Program-made: the position numbers and the translations under genes | Notes under the pieces: model-generated | Seen by the model: only the letters and a program-made list of their open reading frames with translations | Database searches by the model: none | What the model was told of the DNA's origin: nothing | Assembly (NCBI RefSeq): GCF_021789175.1 | Contig: NZ_CP084560.1 | Coordinates: forward strand, 2,418,001-2,482,000 | DNA length: 64,000 bases | Origin: Arthrobacter sp. FW306-2-2C-D06B | GTDB taxonomy: Bacteria; Actinomycetota; Actinomycetes; Actinomycetales; Micrococcaceae | Direction of reading: 5' to 3' | In this document: positions 17,658-26,112 of the stretch, piece after piece | Numbering within the stretch: position 1 is the first letter of the stretch | Layout: every line of letters starts with the position of its first letter

Positions 17658-17788
17658 CCCCATACTCTTGCACAAGACTTGGTTCAGTAATTGGCCCCTC
17701 CTGTGGAGGGATGGCAGGGTGCGAGCTACCGGTGGTGCTGGTTGTTGTGCCTAGAATTGCCGCTCGTAGCAATCGAAAGGACTAGGCA

Positions 17789-18013
17789 GCGCACGACAAT
17801 CACGGTGTTGAGGCGGCCATCCATGATGTGTCCATGGCGCACATTGCAGAAGAAGGACTCCTGACCTGGTTCCGGTCGGAATGGCTCCCGGATCCGCGCC
17901 CGCTTGCAGCCGACGTGTGGGTGTTCTCGCCGGAATTCGAACGGATACTCGTCGTTCAGCACCGCTGGCGGGGCCTCGTGCCTCGTAGCGGCCGAGTGGA
18001 ACTTCTGAACTAA
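17789..18013 (+). pseudogene. Truncated NUDIX hydrolase, decayed paralogue of the gene at 25,511
   Basis: The frame reads HD...AAIHDVSMAHIAEEG, then LLTWFRSEWLPDPRPLAADV and VVQHRWRGLVPRSGRVE, closely matching the first half of the intact NUDIX gene at 25,511-26,008. The start codon of the intact copy (GTG before CACGAC) is GCG here. The frame ends after GRVE, before the NUDIX box. Similarity continues upstream of the start to about 17,740. This is a dead partial duplicate, and both lie in the island in opposite orientation. Confidence 0.75.
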
Positions 18014-18104
18014 TAGCCCGCCGTCCCAATGGCAAGGCTGGCGGCAACTCAACGAGAGTATGGCTAAGGGATTATCGGGAGTTCATGGACAAGGGTTGGG
18101 CTCA

Positions 18105-18638
18105 CTAGTGAAAGGGAAGCTCTGAGCCTTGGGGGAAAGGCAAGACTCCTTGTGCGGGGGTCATTGTGAACCACTCGCCGCCCTGCTTGGTCGCAAAAAT
18201 GATAACTCTCTGACCGGTGTCGAGCGGATCGCCGTCGAGGTAGGACTCGCTTCCAGAGCAGGTCTGGGGCATGGATGAGATGCGCAGGTTCCGCTCTCCG
18301 GGATTCCCTTTGAGGACCTGCTCGACATCAACAAGGTGGGTCGTGGCCTTGGAGCCGTAAATGGTGGTCTCGCCGACCTCGCCAACAGACTTTCCGATGA
18401 GCACCACGGCGGCCTTATCGTATTGGTCCTGAGGGGTCTCGAACAGGACCCAGTCAACACATGCTACGGGGCCACCGCTTGGAACGGGGCTGCTCGCAGA
18501 ACCAGGGATTGAGTTAGTGGCGTTCGCCGTGGGTTCCGCAGTTCCCGGTCCGCCCGTGACCTTGTCGCCGCACGATGTCAGCAGCATGGTGAGAAGCAGG
18601 GACGGAACCAGACATCGCCATAACCTAATGCGTCTCAT
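18105..18638 (-). CDS. Putative lipoprotein of unknown function
   Basis: A 177-residue secreted protein. The N-terminus is a lipoprotein signal (LWRCLVPSLLLTMLLTSCGD, lipobox LTSC), followed by a Thr/Ser/Pro-rich linker and a small beta-rich domain with three further cysteines. The domain pattern VVLIGKSVGEVGETT and DTGQRVIIFA recalls small actinobacterial exported proteins without known role. It lies downstream of, and on the same strand as, a membrane protein and an ECF sigma factor, so it may belong to that regulon. No enzyme motif is seen. Confidence 0.65.
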   Translation of the reverse strand: MRRIRLWRCLVPSLLLTMLLTSCGDKVTGGPGTAEPTANATNSIPGSASSPVPSGGPVACVDWVLFETPQDQYDKAAVVLIGKSVGEVGETTIYGSKATTHLVDVEQVLKGNPGERNLRISSMPQTCSGSESYLDGDPLDTGQRVIIFATKQGGEWFTMTPAQGVLPFPQGSELPFH

Positions 18639-18730
18639 TGTGTTCCCTCATGAGTGGATGCTGATCGGAGGATATAGGGTGGATGGCACCCTCGCGGTGC
18701 CCTCCGCTGAACACCGGATTTGCTTCCGGG

Positions 18731-19393
18731 CTATTTTTCCAGGGCGGGGATTCCGAGCCGGGCGCAGATTTCGGGTCCACCCGGGATGACGGCGACGGTG
18801 TTGTCGACGACGCATGCGGTCAGGGGCGGGACGTAGTGGCCGAGGAGGGGGTTGGGTCCGGGCGCGATCGGGTTGCCGTACTGGTCCGTGTCAGGGAGCC
18901 CGCTGCCCCGGTCCTTCCCTGCAGGGGGACTGGGCACAAAGCCTGCGGGGATGAGGTCGTTGGTGAGTCCGTCGGGGTTCATCAATCCCGTATCCCACAC
19001 ACGACTGCACTGTTTGATGGGGTCGGTGACCTGTTTCATTCCGGCGTTCTTGTCATCCGGGTTCGGGTTGTTCTTGGCGTCGAATCCCGTGATGAAGATC
19101 CCGGTGGTCATGTACGGGGGCTTGGTCGCCCCGGGCACTCCTCCAACAGGAGGTCTGGTCGTGAGGTCGGCGTGGTAGTAACAGCGGATGTCCCGCTTGT
19201 CGTTCACCGGGGCCAGTGCCGTGTAAATCCCGGCCGCGGTGGTGCCGACTAACGCAGTGCCGGCCACGGCGATCACGACCGGGAGCGTAAGCCACCCACG
19301 GGCGGGCTTCGGTTTGCGGCGTGCTTCCTGGACGAGCAGGTTCCGGACACGGTTTTTCGTGTCCTTCGGGTAGGTCATTTCGGACAGGTTCAT
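18731..19393 (-). CDS. Membrane protein co-expressed with ECF sigma factor
   Basis: A 220-residue protein with a basic cytoplasmic N-terminus (about 35 residues), one membrane segment (LTLPVVIAVAGTALVGTTAAG) and an extracytoplasmic domain with four cysteines. It starts inside the end of the sigma-factor gene (4-base overlap), so the two are translationally coupled. By position and topology it could be the anti-sigma or sensor partner, but I see no HxxxCxxC zinc-binding anti-sigma motif. The partner role is therefore inference from coupling only. The exported part resembles nothing I recognise. Confidence 0.65.
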   Translation of the reverse strand: MNLSEMTYPKDTKNRVRNLLVQEARRKPKPARGWLTLPVVIAVAGTALVGTTAAGIYTALAPVNDKRDIRCYYHADLTTRPPVGGVPGATKPPYMTTGIFITGFDAKNNPNPDDKNAGMKQVTDPIKQCSRVWDTGLMNPDGLTNDLIPAGFVPSPPAGKDRGSGLPDTDQYGNPIAPGPNPLLGHYVPPLTACVVDNTVAVIPGGPEICARLGIPALEK

Positions 19394-20010
19394 GACAGCC
19401 TCGCTTCAACGATCTTCGTGTCGAGTTGTTCGACGGGCTCGGGGGCTCCGTTCATCTTGGCCAACTTGGCGCGTGCCCGGTGCAGCCGGGATTTCACCGT
19501 CCCGGTCCGTACGCCGAGGGTCTTGGCGGCCTCTTCCTGGCCGATTCCGTTCATCAGGCACAGGATCACGACGTCCCGTTCCCCGTCGTTCAGGCCAGCG
19601 GTCGTGTCAAGCAATTCGCGGACAGCACGTTCTGCGTCGAGCCTCAAAGCGACCGATTCGGCGTGGTCTGCTTCATGTTCACCGTGCCGGGGATCCGAGT
19701 GCGGCAGCCTGGCAAGGAAATCGGCGTGCCGGCGGGCTGCCCTGGCGCGGTTGCGGTTCGCGTTCGTTGCGACACCGAGCAGCCATGGCAGGACCGTGTC
19801 CCTCTCCGGTCTGAGCCTGTTCCGTTGTCGCCACGCCTCCAAAAAGGTGATCGAGACGAGTTCCTCCGCATCGTGCCAGGAACCGCACCGGGACAGGCAA
19901 TACCGGAAGACAGCATCGGCGTGCCTGTCGAACAGGACCCCGAATGCGTCAGCGTCGCCTGCGGCAAACTTACGCCACAGGTCTTTGTCGGTTTCCCCCA
20001 TTAGCCTCAT
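19390..20010 (-). CDS. ECF-type RNA polymerase sigma factor
   Basis: A 206-residue sigma-70 family protein of the ECF class. Region 2 is visible as FGVLFDRHADAVFRYCLSR with DAEELVSITFLEAWR, and region 4 as LNDGERDVVILCLMNGIGQE with TGTVKSRLHRARAKL. Starts at 20,010 (MRLMGET) or 20,001 (MGET) are both possible. It overlaps the downstream membrane-protein gene by four bases. The divergent neighbour is a class B penicillin-binding protein with a shared upstream region of about 185 bases, so envelope stress control of that gene is a reasonable but untested idea. Confidence 0.85.
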   Translation of the reverse strand: MRLMGETDKDLWRKFAAGDADAFGVLFDRHADAVFRYCLSRCGSWHDAEELVSITFLEAWRQRNRLRPERDTVLPWLLGVATNANRNRARAARRHADFLARLPHSDPRHGEHEADHAESVALRLDAERAVRELLDTTAGLNDGERDVVILCLMNGIGQEEAAKTLGVRTGTVKSRLHRARAKLAKMNGAPEPVEQLDTKIVEARLS

Positions 20011-20195
20011 GCCTTGTAGTGTCCGCAGCGCCCGAAAAGGTTCCCGATCCGCCAAAATTCGTCTCGATACCAATCAAGGTACGGGGAGAAGCAGAAAATG
20101 AAGACCAGGAATGTGAGGCCTCCGGATGCTCTGCCATGTGGGTGCGTAGGATGATCAGGTTGATGCCGAGCGAAGTGGATGGGGGATCGGTAGCA

Positions 20196-21968
20196 ATGGC
20201 TCAGACGAGCGATGCTGCACAGCATGGGATGAAGCGCCTGAGGGCTGGGCTAATCACGGTTTTCGCGGTCTTTGGCCTACTGGCCAGTTGGCTCGTATGG
20301 ATCCAAGTCATTGATGGGCCTACTGTGAGTGCCTCCGCGCAGCAGCGACGAATAGTAGCACAGGATATCCCCTATACGCGGGGAGAAATCCTCGACGAAC
20401 GAGGACAGGTTCTCGCTCGAACGGTACTGACCTACGACATCGTGACGGACCCCAGCCAGAGCTCAGCCTTCGATACCTTCGATATTCCATTGCCTGACAG
20501 GTCAGTCCGTCATGTCACTCGCGATCAGGGAATCGCGGAGCTGGCCCAGATACTTGGCCTCGATGTTTCGGTCGCGAAGAAGGCCCTTAGCGGGAGCGGA
20601 AAGTTCGCTTATGTCGCCCGATCGGTCACACCCGAGGTGGAACAGCGGGTGTCAGATCTAAGGTTCCCCGGGGTGACCTCCAGCGCCGTGCAGAAGCGCG
20701 AATACCCACTCGGAGCGGTTGCGGGCAACATCGTTGGCTATGTCAACGAAGAGATGAAAGGCGCTGCCGGAGTTGAACAGACACTGAACGATCAGCTCAC
20801 CGGAACCCCCGGCAAGCGTCAGTTCGAAATCGGCGCAGACGGGATTCTCATCCCCGTAGCCCCCATCGAACAGTCGAAGCCGGTCAACGGCAAGAACGTC
20901 CAGCTGACCATCAACAGCGATCTGCAGTACCTTGCACAGAAAGCGATCTCGGACTCCGCGGCCCAACTCCACGCTGAATGGGCCAATATCGTCATCGTGG
21001 AGGCCAAGACCGGCAAGATCCGTGCCATGGCCGACACCTCGCCGATGGACCCGAACAATCCCGGGGCCAGCAAGCCAGAGGACAGGGGCGTGAGGTCCGT
21101 GACGGCGGCCGTCGAACCTGGCTCGACGGAGAAGTCGGTTACTGCGGCCGCGGCGCTCCAGGAGGGCAAGGTGCAGCCTTTGACGCAATTGGAGATTCCC
21201 CCGAACTTCACCATCGACGGCGAGACCTTCAACGACTCCTTTCTACACGGGACGCTGCATATGACCTTCGCCGGTGTTCTCGGCTACTCGATGAACACGG
21301 GCACCGTCATGGTGGGCAAGGACCTGACGGCCCAGCAGCGCTACGACTACCTGAGGAAGTTCGGAATCGGGGAGAAAACAGGAATACCACTCCCCGGCGA
21401 ATCAACAGGCATCCTTGCGTCCCCGGATAAATGGGACGTCCGGCAGCAGTACACGGTACTTTTCGGCCAAGGGGTTGCCCAGACACCTTTGCAGACCGCG
21501 ATGGTCTATCAAACAATCGCCAACGGTGGCGTCAGGCTCAAGCCGCAACTCATCGAATCGACTACCAGCGCCGACGGCAAAGCGACACCCACCCAACAGG
21601 ACGCCGGAGTGCGGGTCCTGACCCCGGAAACGGACAAGTCGCTCAAGGACATTCTCGAGAGCGTCGTCACCGCCGGTGAAGTCCAGGACGTGAAAGTCCC
21701 CGGCTACCGCGTAGGAGCCAAAACCGGCACCGCTGAGACAGCAACACCGGACGGGAAAGGGCTTAACGGTTACACAGCTTCGTTGGTGGGCATCGCCCCG
21801 ATGGAAGACCCGCAATACGTTGTGCTCGTAAACGTCCAGCACCCGCAGGGCTGGATCTATGGGATTTCGCAGGCCCAGGTATTCAACTCGGTCATGTCTT
21901 CAACCCTGTCGACCTACAACGTCAGCCCTTCCACCACACCGTCCGTCGCGCTGCCACAGAAGTACTGA
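20196..21968 (+). CDS. Class B penicillin-binding protein (extra PBP2/FtsI-like transpeptidase)
   Basis: A 590-residue peptidoglycan transpeptidase. The ATG at 20,196 has a G-rich site upstream. Order: short cytoplasmic end, one membrane anchor (LITVFAVFGLLASWLVWIQV), a dimerisation domain with TRGEILDERGQVLA, and a C-terminal transpeptidase domain. All three catalytic motifs are intact: S-T-E-K (about residues 310-313), S-M-N (365-367) and K-T-G-T (509-512). The usual F/V in the SxxK motif (STFK/SVFK) is E here. Because core genomes already carry FtsI/PbpA, an island copy is an extra enzyme that may alter beta-lactam sensitivity or growth mode. It is divergent from an ECF sigma factor. Confidence 0.87.
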   Translation: MAQTSDAAQHGMKRLRAGLITVFAVFGLLASWLVWIQVIDGPTVSASAQQRRIVAQDIPYTRGEILDERGQVLARTVLTYDIVTDPSQSSAFDTFDIPLPDRSVRHVTRDQGIAELAQILGLDVSVAKKALSGSGKFAYVARSVTPEVEQRVSDLRFPGVTSSAVQKREYPLGAVAGNIVGYVNEEMKGAAGVEQTLNDQLTGTPGKRQFEIGADGILIPVAPIEQSKPVNGKNVQLTINSDLQYLAQKAISDSAAQLHAEWANIVIVEAKTGKIRAMADTSPMDPNNPGASKPEDRGVRSVTAAVEPGSTEKSVTAAAALQEGKVQPLTQLEIPPNFTIDGETFNDSFLHGTLHMTFAGVLGYSMNTGTVMVGKDLTAQQRYDYLRKFGIGEKTGIPLPGESTGILASPDKWDVRQQYTVLFGQGVAQTPLQTAMVYQTIANGGVRLKPQLIESTTSADGKATPTQQDAGVRVLTPETDKSLKDILESVVTAGEVQDVKVPGYRVGAKTGTAETATPDGKGLNGYTASLVGIAPMEDPQYVVLVNVQHPQGWIYGISQAQVFNSVMSSTLSTYNVSPSTTPSVALPQKY

Positions 21969-22354
21969 TCCGAAGCCTGCGAGGCCGACACGCACAAAAG
22001 GACCGAATTCGTCCTGGTCGTCCGCTAACTTGTTGTCCATCCCGGCAGCACGCCGCGCCTGGGCATACCATTCGTCGAAGGCTTCTACAGCCTCACCTGC
22101 CTGGACCGTGGAGCATTCAACCACCCTTAGCGGAACTTCCATGGCAGCCGCACGCTGGCCGTCGTCAAGGGGCAAATCGGGAGGTATCGCGGCCGCCAGC
22201 ATCGCTAGGGCGTATTCTGAGTTGAATATTTTCCGAGCACGGTAACGGACTTGCCGCCATACTCCACATCCAGCCTCCGAAGCGTCCCCTTGTTCATGAA
22301 CGCAACTGCGGGTTTGGCCGAATGCTGAAGAACCGTCTTGCGGGGGCTTCTATC
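21969..22354. other. Gap with a possible decayed minus-strand gene
   Basis: Minus-strand frames at 21,900-22,290 look weakly coding: a short start MNKGTLRRLDVEYGGKS near 22,295 and, one frame over, NSEYALAMLAAAIPPDLPLD with AFDEWYAQARRAAGMD. Joining them needs a frame shift, which suggests a small pseudogene overlapping the 3' end of the PBP gene. I cannot name the family. Confidence 0.25.
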
Positions 22355-22912
22355 TTAGTTTCGTACGTTCGAGTAGAGCAGCATGTCCCGGCGCTCACCG
22401 CTGATTTCCTGATGGGATCTGAGAAGTCCTTCACGGATGTAGCCGGCCTGTTCGGCGGTCTTGATTGACGCTGTATTCCATGGCTCGATGTAGAGCTCGG
22501 TTCGATAAAGGGCCGGTATCGTCCAACCGAACTGTGTGGCTGCACGCACAGCATCGGCGGCGAGCCGGCGACCCCTGAAGGACTGGGCGATGCCATAGCC
22601 GACTTTCGCCCGTCCTTCACTCAGTTCACGAACCCACAAGCCGACGAAACCCGCCCAACGACCTTGAGCGTTATCGATAATGGCAAAGGAGAATCCAGCG
22701 CCTTGGGCGTGGCGTGTCTGCTGCCGTTCCACCCATAGCCGGGCTTGGTCTGCCGTGGCATTTAGGGGGAGTGTTCCGATCGCTGGGATGTATGGGTCAC
22801 GCGACAGTTCCATGGCAGTACCAAAGTCCTCGGGGCAGAACTGACGTAATGTCACGTTGCCGTGCGCCGGGTTGACCGTGGGCCAAGGGTGAATAGGCGT
22901 GGGCGTTTGCAT
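22355..22912 (-). CDS. GNAT N-acetyltransferase, RimJ/RimL type
   Basis: A 185-residue acetyltransferase of the RimJ/RimL subgroup, which acetylates protein N-termini or small amines. Seen are VTLRQFCPEDFGTAMELSRD at the start, the acetyl-CoA loop region VGYGIAQSFRGRRLAADAVR, and the C-terminal YIEPWNTASIKTAEQAGYIR (motif B, N-x-A-S). The acceptor is unknown. It is divergent from the HTH gene at 23,020 with about 107 bases between them. Confidence 0.82.
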   Translation of the reverse strand: MQTPTPIHPWPTVNPAHGNVTLRQFCPEDFGTAMELSRDPYIPAIGTLPLNATADQARLWVERQQTRHAQGAGFSFAIIDNAQGRWAGFVGLWVRELSEGRAKVGYGIAQSFRGRRLAADAVRAATQFGWTIPALYRTELYIEPWNTASIKTAEQAGYIREGLLRSHQEISGERRDMLLYSNVRN

Positions 22913-23019
22913 TACCTGAGTTTGTCAAAGAAGCCCTTGTCCAGTGCGCCCACACTGTCGTCGTGTCGGAAGATTCACCATAGCGTGCCGCACGTTTGGT
23001 CGGCGCATAACATGTTCCT

Positions 23020-23277
23020 ATGTCTGAACCGAAGCCTCCGCCGCCACTGCGATTCCTTACAGTAGAGCAAACGGCTGAGTTCCTGAACGTAGGACAGCCT
23101 TTGATCAGATCGCTTCTGAAGGCCGGTGAATTGCGGGGAATTCAGATCGGCGGACGTAATACCTGGCGCATCGGTCTGGAGGACATTCAAAGCTACATTG
23201 ACGAGGCGTACCGGAGAACTGCTGCGCGTATTGCCGCCGGAGAGATCGACGAATCACTGCCTGGAGAAGATGACTGA
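23020..23277 (+). CDS. Excisionase-fold helix-turn-helix DNA-binding protein
   Basis: An 85-residue protein of the MerR/excisionase (HTH_17) fold: FLTVEQTAEFLNVGQPLIRSLLKAGEL, then GGRNTWRIGLEDIQSYIDEAY. Such proteins bind DNA either as transcription regulators or as recombination directionality factors. No integrase is adjacent, and the next gene starts inside its 3' end. It is therefore more likely the DNA-binding partner of the helicase-associated-domain protein than an excisionase. Its presence on an island without an integrase is noted. Confidence 0.75.
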   Translation: MSEPKPPPPLRFLTVEQTAEFLNVGQPLIRSLLKAGELRGIQIGGRNTWRIGLEDIQSYIDEAYRRTAARIAAGEIDESLPGEDD

Positions 23278-23920
23278 GCGTCGTTTCGAGAGCCGTGAGG
23301 AGTGGGAGCTCATGTACCGCAGCGGGCTCACCCAGGCTCGGATCGCTGATCTGTGTTCCGTGCCGCAACGGGACGTCAACCGGGCCATCGGGTGGGCCAA
23401 GCGCTGGGACGCATCTTTGCAAGAGGGACATCTGGCGAACCGGCCCCCGGTTACCCAGACCAAAGCCGGACTGACGGTCGGATGGCTCGCCCGGCGCGAA
23501 GAGTTTGCAGCCTTCCTCTTCAGAGAGGGCCGCACACCGTCGGGCAGCAGTACCGATCCTGCCGAGAAGGCACTCGGACGCTGGTTAAGTGTTCAACGAT
23601 CCGCGAGCCGGCGCGGGACCCTCCTGCCTGCCCGGCGGGCATCGCTGGATGCCACGGGCAGTTGGCATGAGCGCTCCCGGGCCGGACGTGACACAGCTGC
23701 CTGGGTCGAGCGTCTGCAGTATCTCGCAGCATATTGGTCAGAGCATGAACGCTGGCCGTCCTACAAGAACAGCGCCGATGAAGCCGAACGCTCTATCGGA
23801 ACGTGGCTGCACGTGCAGCGGCTGAAGCTCTCTCGCGGCCTGCTGGTGAGCGCACGGCTGGAGGCGCTTGATGAGGTCGTTCCAGGCTGGAACACTTGGC
23901 GGCCTCCGCGGCGGGCCTGA
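23270..23920 (+). CDS. Helicase-associated (HA) domain protein with N-terminal HTH
   Basis: A 216-residue protein whose ATG at 23,270 overlaps the HTH gene by eight bases, indicating translational coupling. The N-terminus (REEWELMYRSGLTQARIADL) is a short HTH-like segment. Then come at least two HA-type repeats of the form W-x-x-x-QR-x(4-6)-G-x-L-x(3)-R-x-x-x-LD: LGRWLSVQRSASRRGTLLPA and IGTWLHVQRLKLSRGLLVSA. HA repeats follow helicase domains in other proteins and probably bind nucleic acid; here no helicase is attached. Arthrobacter-type genomes carry several stand-alone copies. A broken relative lies at 27,330-27,496. Confidence 0.7.
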   Translation: MTERRFESREEWELMYRSGLTQARIADLCSVPQRDVNRAIGWAKRWDASLQEGHLANRPPVTQTKAGLTVGWLARREEFAAFLFREGRTPSGSSTDPAEKALGRWLSVQRSASRRGTLLPARRASLDATGSWHERSRAGRDTAAWVERLQYLAAYWSEHERWPSYKNSADEAERSIGTWLHVQRLKLSRGLLVSARLEALDEVVPGWNTWRPPRRA

Positions 23921-24249
23921 GTGACATTAGATCATGTCATTTCAGGTGTCAGGTGAACCACGTCCATGTGGAAGAACAGGCCGGACGCACAGAAATGACG
24001 GCGTTCACGGCCATGTAAAGCGGGCGGGTAAAGGTCAGACACTGTCGGCAATAGGGGTGGGTGGGCCTACGCAGAATCTCCCCCGTCTGCCAAGTCTCTT
24101 CGCACCATGAACCAGGCTGAGTATGGCAGTCTGACCGGAGCCTACTAGTACGGCTCGACTCGTGCGCACCCCCGGACTCGCCGTCGGTTGTGACGGTTTG
24201 ATTGGTGCCCACCTGCCAGCCTTGGTCTTGTTAGCAAGAGCTGAACCGT
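23921..24249. other. Gap with one weak minus-strand frame
   Basis: About 329 bases between convergent genes. A minus-strand frame (23,949-24,212) contains a cysteine-rich piece, CEETWQTGEILRRPTHPYC, which may be the remains of a small zinc-binding protein. It has no clear ribosome site and I cannot assign it. Confidence 0.25.
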
Positions 24250-24753
24250 CTAAATCTTCACTCGTCGAAGGATCTCGTCGACGACAGCCGACAAAGATAA
24301 GGTTGCATCGATTTTCACGCCAGTCGAAGGAACGTCGGCCCCCGTGCAGTGAAGGCGCTCGATCAACTCACGCTCTGCCTGCCGACCACTTCCTCCCCAC
24401 TCATCCGCGCTTCGCTCACCCAGCCGACGCAGCAGCGTTGAGTGGTCGATGGTCAAAACGAAGACTTCGTCGAACAGGTCAATGAAGTCCGTGAAGTTCC
24501 TTGACCCACCGCAGAAGAACGTCATCGAATTCCTGTGATCAGCAACAAGCGACTTCACTTCTTCTACGTGCCAGATGTGATGTTCGTGGACAGCAAGGCC
24601 AGTGACACCTTCCCGGGGTTCTCCGGACATCGGATCACCTTGATAGGCAAGTTCCCGATCACCATTGATCGCGTGATATCCGCGCCGCCGGAGTTCGCGG
24701 CACACAGAGGTCTTACCAGCCCCTGAAACGCCCTCAACAAGATAGTTCCGCAT
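24250..24753 (-). CDS. P-loop kinase-like protein
   Basis: A 167-residue ATP-binding protein. The ATG at 24,753 places the Walker A motif GVSGAGKTS at residues 8-16, directly after the first strand (RNYLVE), as in nucleoside/shikimate-type kinases. Further features are GYHAINGDRELAYQGDP (substrate region) and FDEVFVLTIDHSTLLRRLGER (LID side). Related small kinases act on nucleosides or antibiotics; the substrate is unknown. It stands next to a DHFR-like reductase gene on the same strand with 71 bases between. Confidence 0.75.
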   Translation of the reverse strand: MRNYLVEGVSGAGKTSVCRELRRRGYHAINGDRELAYQGDPMSGEPREGVTGLAVHEHHIWHVEEVKSLVADHRNSMTFFCGGSRNFTDFIDLFDEVFVLTIDHSTLLRRLGERSADEWGGSGRQAERELIERLHCTGADVPSTGVKIDATLSLSAVVDEILRRVKI

Positions 24754-24824
24754 TCCCACACCCAAAAGGTATCAATTGCGGAACTACCACACGAAGTCAT
24801 GGTGATTCTCCTCGCGGTGTTCTG

Positions 24825-25409
24825 TCAGTGATGCCGAGTGGGAAGGTAGAGGAGTTCCTGGGTGCGGCCGTCGAGCGTACGACTCTCGATCAGCTCCAGG
24901 TCGAAGTCGGCGGCACCGGCGAAGATCGGTGCGTCTCCGGTCTGGCCGCTAATCACCGGGAAGATGGTCACTTGGAGCCGGTCAACGAGGCCAGCGGCCA
25001 TAAGGGTCCGGTTCAGCGAGAGGCTACCGTGCGAGCGAAGCGGGATCTCGGATTCATCTTTGAGCCGTGCGACGACATCGGCGGCGTCGCCGTGTGCCAG
25101 AGTCGCATCGGGCCAGTCGAGAGGCTCTTCCAGCGTGGACGAGAGCACTGTCGTGGGCTGGTGCTTCATCCTGGTGTTCACGGGATCGATGGCCTCTGAA
25201 TCCCGCGAGAGCGTTCCGAGGAACCGCTGGAACATCCGGAACGTGTTCGCTCCTAGGACCAGCCGCAGTTCTTCGCCGTACTGTGCGGCGCGGCGATCCA
25301 GGAACTCGGGACCTTGTTTGCCCCAGTAACCGCCCCAGTCGCCGTGGGCGTTGTACGAGCCGAAGCCATCGAGGGTGGTGAACACGTCCCAGGTGTAGAT
25401 TGCAGTCAT
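24825..25409 (-). CDS. Dihydrofolate reductase-like protein (RibD C-terminal family)
   Basis: A 194-residue NADPH-dependent reductase-fold protein of the RibD_C/YyaP group rather than a true folate enzyme. The ATG at 25,409 has GGAG seven bases upstream. Seen are YTWDVFTTLDGFGSY at the start, LVLGANTFRMF, the nucleotide-binding IPLRSHGSLSLNRTLMAAGL, and DRLQVTIFPVISGQTGDAPI. Members are usually annotated as 'dihydrofolate reductase family'; substrates are mostly unknown. The gene appears complete and independent. Confidence 0.82.
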   Translation of the reverse strand: MTAIYTWDVFTTLDGFGSYNAHGDWGGYWGKQGPEFLDRRAAQYGEELRLVLGANTFRMFQRFLGTLSRDSEAIDPVNTRMKHQPTTVLSSTLEEPLDWPDATLAHGDAADVVARLKDESEIPLRSHGSLSLNRTLMAAGLVDRLQVTIFPVISGQTGDAPIFAGAADFDLELIESRTLDGRTQELLYLPTRHH

Positions 25410-25510
25410 GATGGTCTCCAGATTCTCACTTGGTGGGGTCGTTCGCGCCCGGACAGACGAAGAATATTTAGAACGATTCCCGCCTAATTGATGCTGAGCT
25501 CGCACCAGCC

Positions 25511-26008
25511 TTAGGTGTTCTGTTGTTCTGCAAACCGGGCTATCACAGCGGCATCCGATTTATGGAAAGTTCGCCAGTCTGCACCAATGTCGACCCAGCG
25601 CGCGGGTTGGCCGGCCTCCGGATTGAGCTTTGTTTCAGGGTCGGCAATCGCCCAATATGACAAGTTCAGCGTCGCTGACCAGTCTGATCGATATGAGCGG
25701 GCCGCTGCGAACGCCGGACGGTCGGCGACAGTAAGTTCAATTCCCGTCTCTTCCGCAAGCTCGCGAGTTGCTCCGTCGCGCGGGGTCTCGCCCTGTTCTA
25801 CCCGTCCGCCGGGCGGCACGAGGCCGCGCCAGCGATGCTGAACGACGAGTATCCGTTGGAAGTCCGGCGAGAACACCCACACATCGGCTGCCAGGGGGCG
25901 CGGATCCTTGAGCCATTTCGACTGGAACCAGGCCAGGAGACCTTCTTCTGCCATGTGCGCAATGGACACGTCATGGATGGCCACGTCAACAATGCGGCTG
26001 TCGTGCAC
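25511..26008 (-). CDS. NUDIX hydrolase
   Basis: A 165-residue NUDIX protein. The NUDIX box is GGRVEQGETPRDGATRELAEETG, split here as GGRVEQGETPRDGA followed by RELAEETG, with the catalytic REx2EE intact. NUDIX enzymes hydrolyse nucleoside diphosphates linked to another moiety; the substrate here is unknown. The start is a GTG at 26,008. A dead partial copy of this gene is at 17,789-18,013. The two copies share sequence upstream of the start as well, so this was a DNA-level duplication. Confidence 0.85.
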   Translation of the reverse strand: MHDSRIVDVAIHDVSIAHMAEEGLLAWFQSKWLKDPRPLAADVWVFSPDFQRILVVQHRWRGLVPPGGRVEQGETPRDGATRELAEETGIELTVADRPAFAAARSYRSDWSATLNLSYWAIADPETKLNPEAGQPARWVDIGADWRTFHKSDAAVIARFAEQQNT

Positions 26009-26112
26009 GGCATACTCCTGTCAATTGGTTCGCGCGGCAATTGTAGGCATAGAGATCGTGCAGTCCTGTTAGCCGATCGATCAGCGACACGAGCATCGCC
26101 GTGTGAGGATAG

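Noticed and set aside
23020..23277. Possible excisionase marking an integrase module
   Set aside because: No integrase lies near it and it is coupled to a helicase-associated-domain gene, so a recombination role is not supported.
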